Of a stretch of 64,000 nt of DNA, positions 29,827 through 41,913 are shown piece by piece; position 1 is the stretch's first letter; every line of letters begins with the position of its first letter. Made by a program: the position numbers and the translations under genes. The notes under the pieces were generated by a model, which was not told where the DNA came from, made no database searches, and was given only the letters and a program-made list of their open reading frames with translations. Source of the stretch: Amphirosellinia nigrospora (lineage: Eukaryota; Ascomycota; Sordariomycetes; Xylariales; Xylariaceae); NCBI GenBank assembly GCA_004123355.1, contig SCHM01000001.1:3774001-3838000 (forward strand), given 5' to 3'.

Positions 29827-31588
29827 TTATACCGTGTATCTATATGATGGATGGCAATGTCCCAATCTATCTACCGTGAATTGTGTCAATCTAATGTCAC
29901 GATCTCCTCGAGCCCGCTTCCTATTTTCCCACGTAAGAAACAAAATCTGAATGCACACCAAAAGGAAGCAGATGGCCAGCGCTCCAAGGCTAACTGAGTG
30001 CCCTAGAATGTAATCGGGCATATCCTTGGGCAGGTAAATAAAGGTCGAAATGAAAGCCGACGTATTAGCAAACGCGATTAAGAAACCGATGCCAGTCGCA
30101 CGGACGAAGTGAGGTGCCATGTTGTTTGAAAGCCAACCCTGTTACTTATACATCAGCTCTAGTCAATAGACTACCTAACAGAAATCTCACCATGATTAAC
30201 GCCGAGCTAGGGAATACCCCTAAAGCTACGAAAAAAGTCCCCGCATATCGGACTGCGTTATTCTTTGCCGCCAGCAACATGGTGTAACCTAATATCGCGA
30301 TCGAGCAGCATACGGCCATAGGCAGACCTCGCGCTTTCAAATGATCAGATATCCAGGTTACAAACAAGACGGATAACACGGCGCCCAGGTTGGGTGGTAC
30401 AGTGAATAGCTGAGCCTGCGTGGATTGATATCCAAGACCACTAATGATCGTTGGTAAGAAGAGTGAGAAGCTCTGTATCCGGGTCAGTATTCGTGGGTTT
30501 CTCAAGGAGTGAACGACTAACATAGAGCGGAATGAGAAGAAAAAACCAGATAAAGGAAGACAACCACAATTGAGGCGCCTTGAAGGCCATGCGAACCCAA
30601 TGCCACTCGAATTTTTCTTGATTCACGTCGTCTTCTTCGGTTGCACCATGGCTGTCCATTCTCATACGCAATAATGCTAAAGCGCGTTCTTCCTCTGTTA
30701 GGAACTTGGCGTCTGCTGGCGTATGAGGCATGACGAAACAGCACAAGATACCGAAAAGAGTAGTTATGATACCCTCAACTGTGTAAGTCGAGTTAGTATA
30801 TGATTCCAGTCACCTAGCTAAATAAGACCAAAAAAAAAGGGCACATCCTAACTCACTGAAAAAGATCCACGGCCAACGATTATAGCCGCCATAACGAATC
30901 TTGGCCAATCCTGTCGCCAGGAGACCACCAAATGCGCTCGACAGCGGTGCCGCACAGTAAAAGTACCCGATTCGTCGCAGCATCTGGTGTCTGGGGTAAA
31001 ACATGGCCAGGTATACTATGATGCCGCCGAGAAGACCACCTTCAAATAGCCCCAGCAGCAAACGGGCAATGACGAGGCCCGTGAGCGACCGCGTAAACCC
31101 GAGGAATGTGCTGACAGTGCCCCAAGCAGTAATGAGGGCGGGTAGATAGATGCCGGCTTTCACGTGCTTCACGATCCAGTTACTTGGTATGTCAACCAGA
31201 ATGTACGGGATATAGAAGACGAGCAATGCTAGGTTGAATGTGGTGCCGGTCGAAATCCCCAGGTCCTCCGGCAGCCCAGCAATTTTGGCATTTCCAATGT
31301 TGCTACGGTCGATGAAGGCGAACAACCTAGAAATTGCGTAAGTATACTTCAGCAGAATTCGCGGAGCGCCGCCCAACGGTGAGGGAACAAGATGAGAAGC
31401 AAATGCGGAAGCACTTACCATATCCCAAATATCCAAGGTACAATGTGACGATCAAATTTATGATCTAGCTTTCTGGAAAGCTGTGCATCGATATCAATAC
31501 TTTCACCACTGGCTTGATTTTCAACCTGGGCAATATCGGGCTTACTTAAATCGCCCAAGTCATCGGGAAGAACCTTTCCATCACCCAT
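29827..31588 (-). CDS. MFS transporter, allantoate permease / Dal5-Tna1 type
   Basis: Five exons are supported: 31588-31419, 31326-30857, 30778-30522, 30472-30191 and 30138-29827, all with GT-AG ends, giving about 496 residues. The first loop motif LFAFIDRSNIGNAKIAGLPE is diagnostic of the anion:cation symporter family (Dal5, Tna1, Fen2). Other landmarks are GLVIARLLLGLFEGGLLGG in TM4-TM5, the central-loop segment KFEWHWVRMAFKAPQLW, and the end HPSYRYTV. The family imports organic anions such as allantoate, nicotinate or pantothenate with protons at the plasma membrane; the substrate here is not predictable. The start is uncertain: the frame is open upstream of 31588 to a possible acceptor near 31660, so an extra 5' exon may exist. 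No frame break is needed in this gene, in contrast to its left neighbours. Confidence 0.9.
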
Positions 31589-34500
31589 TTTTTCGCCAAT
31601 CTCAAGGAGTCGAGCAATTCTCTTCTTAAAATAGCCAGGGAAATGTTTCAAAAAGGTTGCGAACTATATCAATATTTCTGTATTTACCGGAGCTGCGCAG
31701 CATGTACTCCGGCTGCGATTGTTTCTAAGTGGTGTCACTCTCGTGAACCTGGAAGCGAAAGCCGCCCCTAATCTATATAAATCCATTGCTGATATATTCG
31801 GTTTGCCTACAGTCAAGCCGTTGCCGCGACACATTTTCATAGAGAGGGGATTTGACAGGTGGTTACGCCCTTCCGGACACATGCGGGGACGGTCACGATA
31901 CTCATAACCGCCCATCATTTGATAGACAACATGGGATTGGCAATGTGAATTCCTGGAGACTTGGGCGGTGTCCACGAATCAAAAGCCGGCGGTTTGGCAA
32001 TTTCCTCTTCAGCAAAAACGCAAGACGCACAGCAGATGAGACACCGCATATCCAGTCAACCCCCATGTTAGGTATGTAGCTGCTCGAGCAGATTTGAGTG
32101 CTTTGTTTGGTGGGAACCCTCTCCCCCAAGAAGCAGCGGTGTAACAGGGGCTGCTGTCCAATTCGGTGACGGTAATCGACTCTCTCAACGTCTTACCAGA
32201 ATAAGAAGAGGCATTCCTTGGGTGACGTCGATAATGCATACACACATGCCATGCCATGATGTTAGAAAACCGTCGAATTCAGCTGACGCGAAATTTTTCT
32301 GACATCCATGGCACGAAATAATCTCCTCGAATTAATATTCACTTATCGAAGCAGACGCACGCCACAAGACCGACGTATACTGCAGCTTATATGCATTGTC
32401 ACAAAGTCTTGGTGTCACGTACCAATGTACACAATTTTCCAGACCCAGGTCAGCCGAATCTCCGCATTGTGTTCCCCAACCTCGGGCGCTTTGCCCGTTT
32501 CTGCGTCCGCCATACCAGGGAGACACCATTGCCGGCATCGTGCAGTTTCGCGTTTCAACTTCAGCCACCTCACCTACGTGCCTGGTTGCGCATAGTCCTA
32601 TAGCATTGCACATGCTTGGCTTGTGCGTTGGCGACCCGACCTTCATACAGCTAACACGATACTCCATTGGCTGAAATGTCAGGTAGCATTTATTTTATTT
32701 CTCTGCGGTTAATAGGAGGATAAGTTGAGAATCTGGAATACCGAAAGGTTTCATAATTTAGTCCACACAGATACTACATGGCGATAGAGCTCGACGACTT
32801 GAGTGTGGGTGAAGTGATGCGATAACGTAAGCTCGGTAGATCACGTAAGTGATAAACTGACTAATGTAATACACCCAACATAAAATCTCCAAGACTACCT
32901 AAAAACCCAAGTAAACTCAATTATCAGTACAAGAGATGTTCAGGTTTTCTGATGTCAGGCTACGTCTTCAAACTCGAGGTCATGTTAGCCAGTTATTACA
33001 TTCTCTTGTTACCCCCGACGATAGCGAGCCAAGTTATACCCGACGTTGAAAGTGACGATACCGTATCAGTTACGCGTATTCGGTGATTGGCTGCTTGTAA
33101 CTTGTTACAAGATGTGGAAGCTCGATCTAGAAGATCGGATGAAAGATGGGGTAATTTCCCCAGTGTTGGAGAGACACTAAATAGATAATGAATTATTGGA
33201 GGTGAGCTACCACAGAGAAACCTGTGCTTGGAGTCTTGGTTGGGGTCTACTTGTTACTGCGAACGGTAATCTCGCGAAGGCTGCGGGAACCCCGTCGAGC
33301 TGTGTCATATTTATGAACTTTTCACGCCCGTTCCTAGTTGATCAGGACAGCGTCGCTAACGATGTCCAGGATTCCGTGCATGAACTAGCGTATGATTCCA
33401 ACCGGTCCAGAGAGCCAGCATCTTTGGGGTGTGGCTATCGCCGGAACATGCAAGACTCGAAGAGCTTCCACGCTACGTGGCTAAGGAAAGCTAACTTTGG
33501 CACCGCAATAGCAGATTCTTTAAGTGGCGCCAAGGTAGGTATATAAAACCTTGTGGTGATGCATTGCCAAGGCTGGTGCTAGCAGGACTGTGACGTCGGC
33601 CATCTATTGGATGTATAAGTAGCCCATCCACCAACTAAGCCTAGGACAAAGGCGAAGTGGAAGAGCAAGATACTCAACATAATCTCGGTCAGGTAACGGG
33701 CATGCCTCGGGGTGACGGGGCCCGGTGCAAGATTGTATACCTTGAGGCTGCGTATTGTCATGGAGAAGTAGGAAGACGGTTCATGTGGCGTTGCCGAGGA
33801 AAACATATAGACCACGTCGTCTAAGGAGGGGAGAATCAGACGCTGCTAGCTTTGACGACGCCACCGGAAGAGATGAAGAAGGCAACCGAAAGCCTGTCGT
33901 TATTTCGCACCGACCGAGACCAAGACGCTTCTAACGTTCGGTGTGCGCAAAAGCAAGGAAATGGGCCGTTGTGCTGTCGATGCGATGCCACTGTGGTTGC
34001 GGCGTTCATAGCCTGTGATAATGGCGGCTTTGCACATGGCGGCATCGGTTACGCGATGCAACATGGCTGATTCCACCCGTCGGCCGAGGACGATTATGAC
34101 CTACATCAGTGAGAAACTTATCAATCTGAAATAGTAGAAATATACAACCTACTAACCTACGTCTCCATGATATACTTCCGTCTTGTTTCTTGCCATGTCC
34201 AATGATGATAGCCGAACAAGTCTTATCAAATCAACAAATTCAACACATCTGCTAGCAACCTCTAGACGAGAAAGCTATTTCGATTGCTTTTTTTTGCTTT
34301 ACCCTCCTAATCCCCCCTTTGTTTAGAAATTCACTAGGTAGGTAGTTAGTTCCTACGCAATGGCTTTGGATGATAAGCCCCGTGTTTCAGATATCTCAAG
34401 CCTGATACGATAAGCCACGGTGGTACAGCAGCCAGGTTACCGAGCGCTTGGATTGATGATAGTGGCGGTGTGATACGCAGCAGACTGCAGACTACTACAA

Positions 34501-36116
34501 TAATGAAAGACCCTCAGTGCCTAGGCAAAACTGTAGACGTGGCTATTGCTTACGTATCGGTGACGTGGCGTGTATTCCGGCGCGAGAGATTCAAGAATTC
34601 AAGAATTGATTGAGAATTGATTGCCTTGTCCAGTCCTATGCCACTGCTTTCACATGGCACCCAGCCCCCTATCCTATTCAGGAGCCCAAAGTTCCAAAGT
34701 TCCAGACGAAATGCGATCGTTGAAACTAACCAGCCAAGCACGGTGTGAGCAATATTGTGTCTTTTGCTGGCTGCTTGACGTCCCTAAATTGGGTTGACCG
34801 AAACGTAGCTTGTATTGGGTGAATAAATAGCCACTTCGAGCGCGGTAAAAAGGTCCCGATATTGAATGGGTTGACATGAGCGGGCCTATACGAACTTCGA
34901 CGTCAAATGGTTCATCTCGATGACATTCCTACTATACACAGTAGTGGTTATCCCGAAACCGGCCCTGTCTTCAAGTTGGCTCGTTGAATGTTTTTTTTGG
35001 GGTGTCTCTTGATTAAGCTCCGGGTAGCTAGTTATGCTTGGAACTTCTGCTATTCATTGAGCTTCTGGACACTGTAAGATTTCTACTCTCGCATTGGATT
35101 CCCTAGTACAATATTTTCTAGCGGAGCTGCTTCCTCACCTCTTAACGAAAAGCCCACGCGCTCAGGGTGTAAGCATAGTGTATTTCCCAGTGATGCTGCC
35201 GGACCCCTGTAACAGCTTATGGCGTAGTGTAGTAGCTGAAAACTTATTCCCCGGTCTGTTGCTGGAGTTAAACCCAAGTAAGGCGACAGATTTCTGGTCT
35301 GCGTCTATGGATCATAATGTTTGATGACTCCATTGAGGGCAACGTGTGAAGTGAAGCTGGGGCTGCCTGACGTGAGAATACAGTATACTTGCCATGACCA
35401 ACCAAATAGTAACAGCAAAGGGAAATTAAAGAAGGCCATCCCGGTTATGCGGTACATGCGAGGATATTGTGTACAGCGGCCTCATCCGAAGAGGCGCGGT
35501 TAGTTCTGCATGATAATTAATGTACCTAGACGAGGTACGGACGATGACGCGAAGATCCTTTGGAAATGTATACGATGCATCTGCACGGGTACAGTGTACG
35601 ATAGATAGAGGTATGGCATGTGGAACATTGGCTGTATACTGTAGTGTAGTGTAGGTAGTGTAGGGTAGATATTATCAGTGACGCGAAGCTGCAGGCAGAT
35701 GCATTATTCGAGCAAGGTCAAGGTCTGGGAGTCTAGCGATATTCTAGAAAACGCCCTGTCCCTGGCTCCCGCGCGTTACCGCCTTGCCGGAACGTTGACA
35801 GATTAAACTATGCCAGCATTAACAGGTGAACCCGGAGAGTCTAAAAAAATTTACTCGCGGGATCCCGGATCAGACGTCGCGGTCGTACTTGTAGAGCATA
35901 ATGGACCTATTTCGGTTCCTCCGGCCGCATCGAGCTGAACTGGATGCGCACACACCGATACCAACGAGGCGGAGAAGGATTCGCGAAGCAATGCACTATA
36001 AAGGGATGAAGGGACGGCAGACAGGGGATCAAGGCAAAAATAGGGCTAGCATGCATAGTATGCATAGTATACAGTTGACATCATCTTATTGTCGAGCGCA
36101 TAGTCAGGCAGATGGA

Positions 36117-36150
36117 CTCCTCCTCCTCCTCCTCCTCCTCCTCCTCTTCT
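36117..36150. repeat. CTC trinucleotide microsatellite
   Basis: About ten uninterrupted CTC units are followed by a variant CTTCT end. It lies in a gene-poor region. Open frames across it are repeat artefacts (poly-Leu, poly-Glu or poly-Gly). Confidence 0.95.
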
Positions 36151-38162
36151 GGCTTGCACGTGTAAGCCGAAAAATAGAATTCTGGAGATGAGGTCCACGG
36201 TGTTCGGCCTCGCCTGGATTGATGTGCTGTCGTCAGAGGCACGGGCCACGGCGCTATACCACGCCGAGAACAATGAGGATGAGCATAATAGGTCCAGCAA
36301 ATTACCCTCGTCAATGCACCAATGCACTCCTATACCTTGCTCCTATACCCAGGTACCAAGAAATAGGTACTGTATCATTAGCAAAGCTGCGGCACACAAC
36401 AACTAGCGCCGTTACTTGTAAGAGGTAGGTAGTATACTCCTTAGGTACCTACTTTAGGTATTTGACTGTACATATCTAAACAAGCCAGATCTCTAAGCAA
36501 CGTCGCCCCAGTTGCATCCAATCGAAGGTTCTGCATAGGACACCCATATCAAGAGAGGCAAGAGGATGCCTTACGACGTCAAAGTACTATGTAAAGTACA
36601 TGTGTTGGATTAGATAATCTGTGTACTGTCCTGCTTACCTACATAGTACATGGAACCTCCGTCTACAGTATATTGAATCGAGCGCGACTTTTGCAAAGCT
36701 CAAAACGCAACCAAGGCCACAAAACGTCACGGAGAATTTGTCTACCAGGGGCCATTAAGCTATCGGTTCACCAACGAAATTCCCTGCAAGCTCTCTAAAT
36801 GCCTGCCGCTTACTCCACCTGTCAAAGATTTTCCATCGCACTAAGGATGTGCATTATGGACAGGGGCTCATCGAAACAGTTTATCAGCCCATATTGTGCT
36901 GTTGCTACTGTGCCTACCTACGTATACAGTACACCCACCACTTTAACCATTCCTTGAAAGGCCCGAGAACTCGGGAGCTAACCCTGCACGTGTACGAGTC
37001 CAACTTTGGTTCTACCGTTAAGGCAACATACCCTTGAGAAGGTGGCATATGCGATCTTCACTCTTGATATGTCTAAGCATGCCGGTATTGAATAGCTCTT
37101 GAGTGTTGGCAAGCTGCAATGCAACCGCAAAGCGGCATACCGCAGAGCTAGACGCCCAGCTTCTTTCACACGGGATCCGAAACAGGTAGGCGTTATAGGC
37201 CTGGTGAGTCAGAGATCAGTCGAGCACAAAATATCAAGAAACAAAGAAAAGAAAAATTTAAAAAGGACGAGAGGGAGACAGCCATGAGATGAGATGAGTT
37301 GAGTTGTATGATTCGCAGCGTCGTCTGATGTATGCAGCTCAAACTGTATCGACCTTGATCAACGAACGTGGCCAAACCTGGAATAAGTAAGCACAAACGT
37401 GATGCTTTTCGGCGCCGGCTCCGTAGATCAGGGACCCGGAACTTGGAACGGGGTTTTCGACGTCACAAACCCGATCAGCTTTCTGATGATTCGGGACAGA
37501 ATCAAACGCCGTTGCCCTAGACTCAACTCTGCCCAAGGCGGCAACTAAGCGAATGGGATTTTATCTAGATATCCTTGACCTCGTGGCGTGTGTATCACCC
37601 ATATACTTACGTATACGGGTCCTTGCTATAGAATTCCGTGTCATTCGTAGCCATGAGATCCGAGGCCGTACCGCCGCGCCTATGTTTTACGCAACATGTA
37701 TTATTGGGGTTCGTGTCTCATTTGGCTGCAGTGGGCTATTATCGAACCTTACTATATCCTACATAGGTAATTAGCTCACTTGAAGCATCCAATGGGTTGG
37801 GTACTGGTAGGGTGTGCACAGGGCCATGGTTCGAGAAGACCATAGTCGAGAAGGCTATGGTTGCCTTAGTTAGCACCTATCCCAGGCAATCTACATCAGC
37901 TTACCCTTAGATAGATCCGCTACTACATCACAGTAGATCAAGATATTTACTACTGCGCTATACTTACTATAAGCGCCCGGTCTGAAGCTCGAGGGTGGAG
38001 GCACGATGCTTTCATCTGTCGGGCTTTTTGGATGATTAGAAATTGCTTCGGACTGTATTTGAGAATATTTGAAAATGCATGAAGAACTGTGCAGAACAAT
38101 CGGCCAGAACCGTCGATTACTATGCTATGTTCTCCATCTAGCCTAGCCCTGTATACCTACCT

Positions 38163-38172
38163 TACCTAGGTA
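38163..38172. repeat. TACCTAGGTA perfect palindrome
   Basis: This is a ten-base perfect palindrome embedded in further CTAC/GTAG-rich sequence from about 38140 to 38215. A second ACCTAGGT lies near 38408. The same element occurs upstream of other genes in the window. Confidence 0.85.
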
Positions 38173-38400
38173 GTCTAGATATACTACCTAATCTAGTACC
38201 TGTTGGAACTCGCGAGTCTGCCTGATGAATTATCTACTATACTACGTAGTATACAAGGCAAGTGTCCTCTCCAAACTGTAGGTGCTTTGCCTAACCTAGT
38301 TGGGTCCTGGCGTTTTAGGGTGGCTGCTCGTCTTCTCCGTACGTGGTATCCACCTTTCCGTAGCTGGATCCTTCCCATTACATTGTACCTTGCCTTAGTA

Positions 38401-40609
38401 CCTGCACACCTAGGTAAAGTTTGTACTTACTGCATAGGCGTAAACAGTCTTTCCGTTTCCTTCCCGTCTCGCTCATACCTACTTGCTTTACCATTACCGT
38501 CACCCATTCTTCCACCTCCTACCCCATTTACGATTCCTCGAATATGTAAACACGGACTTGACAATGCGCCCCATTCACATGCTCTCGGGTTAAGCTGTGG
38601 CTTATCTTGCGAGGCGGCTCGCACACCCTGCTCAGGCCCTAGAATCCGTTAAGCCCTTCTAGAAGCCTAAACCCACTTGCAAATTTCCCCTAGTCGTCCA
38701 GCATAACACATGATTTAATTGCTTGAAATGCCTGAGACGCGTCTGATTCATGCAACGCCGTCTTGGGATATCCCACTTTCAGCCTGCGAACCCAGATACC
38801 ACAAGCGTCTCCCACTACGCTGCAATTGGCTTCGAGGCTCCATCGCATTGGATTGCGCAATAACAGAAGGCGTGAAATGACAAGGGTCACGGGTCCTTCC
38901 ACTGTACCGGACTGATGTCCGAGGTGGCTCAACGTTCATTTGAGGTTCAAGCACCATCATGGGCTGGGATCGCCGTCTCCGACGATGCGGGGGGAAGAGA
39001 ATTGGTCAATTTTTACGATGCCGGTAACCTCTCTTTGTTGACAAGCGCCGCGTCGCCTAAGTCCCACCCAGCATCAACCTCCTTTGACGGTGACGCACAG
39101 AGAGGCGTTGGGGCGTCTTGGGTATTTGTGGAATTCCTCTTTTACCCAGGTTAGGAATTGTACCTCTCGAGCAAGCACTTTGCAGAAAGATCTTGCGTGT
39201 CTTGGCCGATCCTCCCAGGTACGCATCTTGCCCACACCACATATCACGGCGCCTCTGCGTGCTAGTGCCTAGATTCTTTTTTATTTCATTTGAGATTTCG
39301 GCTCACACCAAATACTAGACTTGAGTAAACCAACTAGTCGGCTCTAATCGCCTTGAATCGCGCCGCGCGCCTGTATACTTAAGGGCAAATTTGCCTGGCT
39401 AGCGGACTAGGTAGTGGTTCGAGGACTAGAATCCCCTGCCTTGCGCCTTTTCTGTTCGGCAATCTACCTAGCATAACCTGGGGCTACTTTGCAACCTTGC
39501 TGTTCCCACTGCCCTATGGCATGTCAGCATCGCAGCTCTCTGCTTCCTTATTATAACCACCCTAGTCTCAACTATATCCCTCCTAGTGGAGGTGTGTGAA
39601 CGGCCCAACTCCCCGATACTTGTTTCTCATTTGCTTTCCAGCAACCGACCTCTGTTGCGCCACCCATCAACCGGCAGTCTGACCTTTCAGGGATTATCAT
39701 CGCCTTGGCTTTCCTAAGCAGCGTGTCAAGCAGGGACCTGGTTGCTATGAGTTGAGGTGTGGGACACCTGTATTATTGCTTGTCATGCTCTCTACACGTA
39801 CTGCCCAACCGCATGGTTGCGGCTTGTTTCAGCTTTTCTCTCTTCCTCCCGTAGTCTTGCTTTGTCTTCGTCCACGCCATTCTCTAAACTCGAGACTCGT
39901 CGGGCCACATTAGTCCCACCGAGATTAGCTTAAATACAACCTTGTAAGCCTGGGTCGTGGCGCTTGACTCTATTCGTGTTTCCCCTGGTCTCCAAAGACC
40001 CTACCGGTTCTACCCTGAGCTCGATCCGCCGTGGTGGTCGTCCGCCCCTAGTTGCATCATCATCACCTTCCGGCCGGGGTTTTGTCTCGTTTCTATATTC
40101 GGCCAGGCAGACCATGGCATAAGATCCCCAAATTATGCTACCGTCATTGTCGGCCCAGGTACGCGAACCTACACACCCGTTCAGGAACTATACTTGTCTC
40201 GCACAGATCCAATCCGGTCAAGTGCTTTGACATTTGGATGAAAGTGACTTAGTCCAGGTCCTCGCCTGTCATATCCTAGTCTAGGATGGTGACCAAGAGG
40301 GAAATCAGACGATATAATGCAGACCGTTGCCCGCGTGCCCTAGTATCCTCTGACGTTTTGTCACCATATAACAGAGCATTTAAGGAAAACAAGAAAAGAG
40401 GGCTGATCCCCATACTCGAGAACTTTGGTGGCAACGAAATACTGAACTGTCCTTGAACAAACCGCGTCGAGCTTATCTCTTTTATTTTTATTTTGTTACT
40501 TTTCCTCGGCTGATAGATCCCTATCATCCCAAGACACCAACACCAACACCAATCCCACAGCATCCTATATCTGAAAGCCTGATCTGAGAGAGCCGCCTCG
40601 CGCCAACAC
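38401..40609 (+). promoter_or_regulatory. Pyrimidine-rich 2-kb leader or promoter of the Myb gene
   Basis: The plus strand is visibly C/T-rich for most of 38440-40250, with several short upstream open frames and no domain. Strand-biased pyrimidine sequence of this length upstream of a regulator is common for long fungal promoters and 5' leaders. The assignment to the Myb gene is by position and strand only. Confidence 0.4.
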
Positions 40610-41913
40610 ATGTACTCGGTTGCTGGGCGCGCAATACATTACCCGATCTCCAGTTCGACGGTGAACGAGCACGACGTCCGCCCTCCTCGAGCCCAGCGCC
40701 AAACACCCTTTTGGGTTACAGTTACCCGCGCATCAGAAACCCCGAGGGGTTTCTATTCTCCAGATTCTCTCCGTCCAGAGTCCGGCGACCGTTCAGAGCG
40801 GTTCGCTCTGGCGGGACCCATGCATCGAGGACACGCTGGCGGGCAACTATCGAGTAGGACCAGACTATCATGTCGAATACTCTCCTCAAGAGTCGCATCC
40901 GGGGGAGCAAAGCCAAGCTCCGCACGCATACGATTCACACCACCATCATCGGGCTAATCCAATGCAACAACATACAGGACACGGCGGGCTACATGAGCAG
41001 TCTTCCTCACATTCTCATCACGCTATGTCGCAACACCATCCCGCCCACCACCATCACCACCAAATCTTGATGGATCCAGGGCATCTCGGAGGACACCCAG
41101 CCGCCAGGCACATGAGCCATCAGCCTCCGCATTATGGTCCAGGTCCTTCACCTCACGCCGTCGTCGGGACGCCATTGTACCCATCCCTGACACCAACTCA
41201 AACACATAGCACAGGATCGAAGCGTCCACGTCCGGACGACCTCGACCTCTCTGTTCCGGGCATTCCTGACCTAGAGCATAGTGAACTTGACCCGATGCAG
41301 CAGTCCTCCATGGGAGCCGCCTACGCACAAGCGGCAGCTACGACGGCGCCGACCCACCATCATCATAGACTACCTGATCAAGGGCCCCCATCCAAAATGC
41401 TGAGGCGTGAAGGAGAAGGAAGCATGAGCAGTGGGGTAGGCGGCGCACCGAGCGTGGTAGGCCAAGTTGGGATGCCAGCACCTGCACCTCGACCAAGGGG
41501 CCCAAAATTGAAATTTACGCCGGAGGACGATGCGCTGCTTATCGACTTGAAGGAGAATAAAAGCTTGACTTGGAAGCAAATAGCGGACTTTTTCCCTGGG
41601 AGATCCTCAGGAACTCTCCAGGTGCGATATTGTACGAAATTGAAAGCGAAGACAACTCAATGGACGGACGAAACAGTAAGTGTTCTCTCAATAAGAACTA
41701 TCTATTTTTCCCGACCAAAATCTACTTGAATACTAATGTAGGAGCAAACAGGACCAAAAACTACGAACGGCGCTTCAAGATTATGAAAACGAGAAATGGC
41801 GCTACGTCTCAAACAAGGTTGGGCCAGGGTTTACTCCTCAGGCATGTCGCGAACGGGCTGCACAGCTTTCCGGGGAGATGCCAGAAGAGGTGGGAGCAGA
41901 AGAGGGCTTATAG
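40610..41913 (+). CDS. Two-repeat Myb/SANT-like DNA-binding protein, His-rich
   Basis: The start is ATG 40610 (MYSVAGRAIHYPISSS). The N-terminal half is rich in His, Pro, Gln and Ser, with runs of four and five histidines. Repeat 1 is KLKFTPEDDALLIDLKENKS to WKQIADFFPGRSSGTLQVRY (about 41508-41630), with the spaced aromatic residues expected of SANT/Myb helices. A 76-nt intron (41676-41751, acceptor CAAACAG) joins TTQWTDET to DQKLRTALQDYENEKWRYVS, the second repeat, which ends TPQACRERAAQLSGEMPEE; the stop is 41911-41913. Two one-base losses are inferred in the N-terminal part, near 40712 and 40745; the segment NYRVGPDYHVEYSPQESHP then reads through. The protein is likely a nuclear DNA-binding regulator. 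The orthologue is not identified. Confidence 0.8.

Larger units (their letters stand above)
31589..38400. other. About 6.8 kb without a recognisable gene
   Basis: Only short, domain-free open frames occur on both strands. Visible landmarks are a GTGTA-type repeat near 35637-35670, a CTC microsatellite at 36117-36150, a short AATTC/GATTGA tandem near 34588-34623, and palindromic TACCTAGGTA-type elements near 36440 and 38163. The first part probably contains the transporter promoter. Confidence 0.55.

Noticed and set aside
29117-31588. Secondary-metabolite or effector cluster around the transporter
   Set aside because: No synthase, tailoring enzyme or pathway regulator is adjacent. The neighbours are a chromatin remodeller and gene-poor sequence.
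38203-38652. Plus-strand open frame of 149 codons upstream of the Myb gene
   Set aside because: It has no ATG at its start, low-complexity Leu/Pro content and no domain. It looks like a product of pyrimidine-rich sequence.
41676-41751. Frame break in the Myb gene after TTQWTDET
   Set aside because: The downstream acceptor CAAACAG joins T to DQKLRTAL in phase; the nearer AG would shift the frame.
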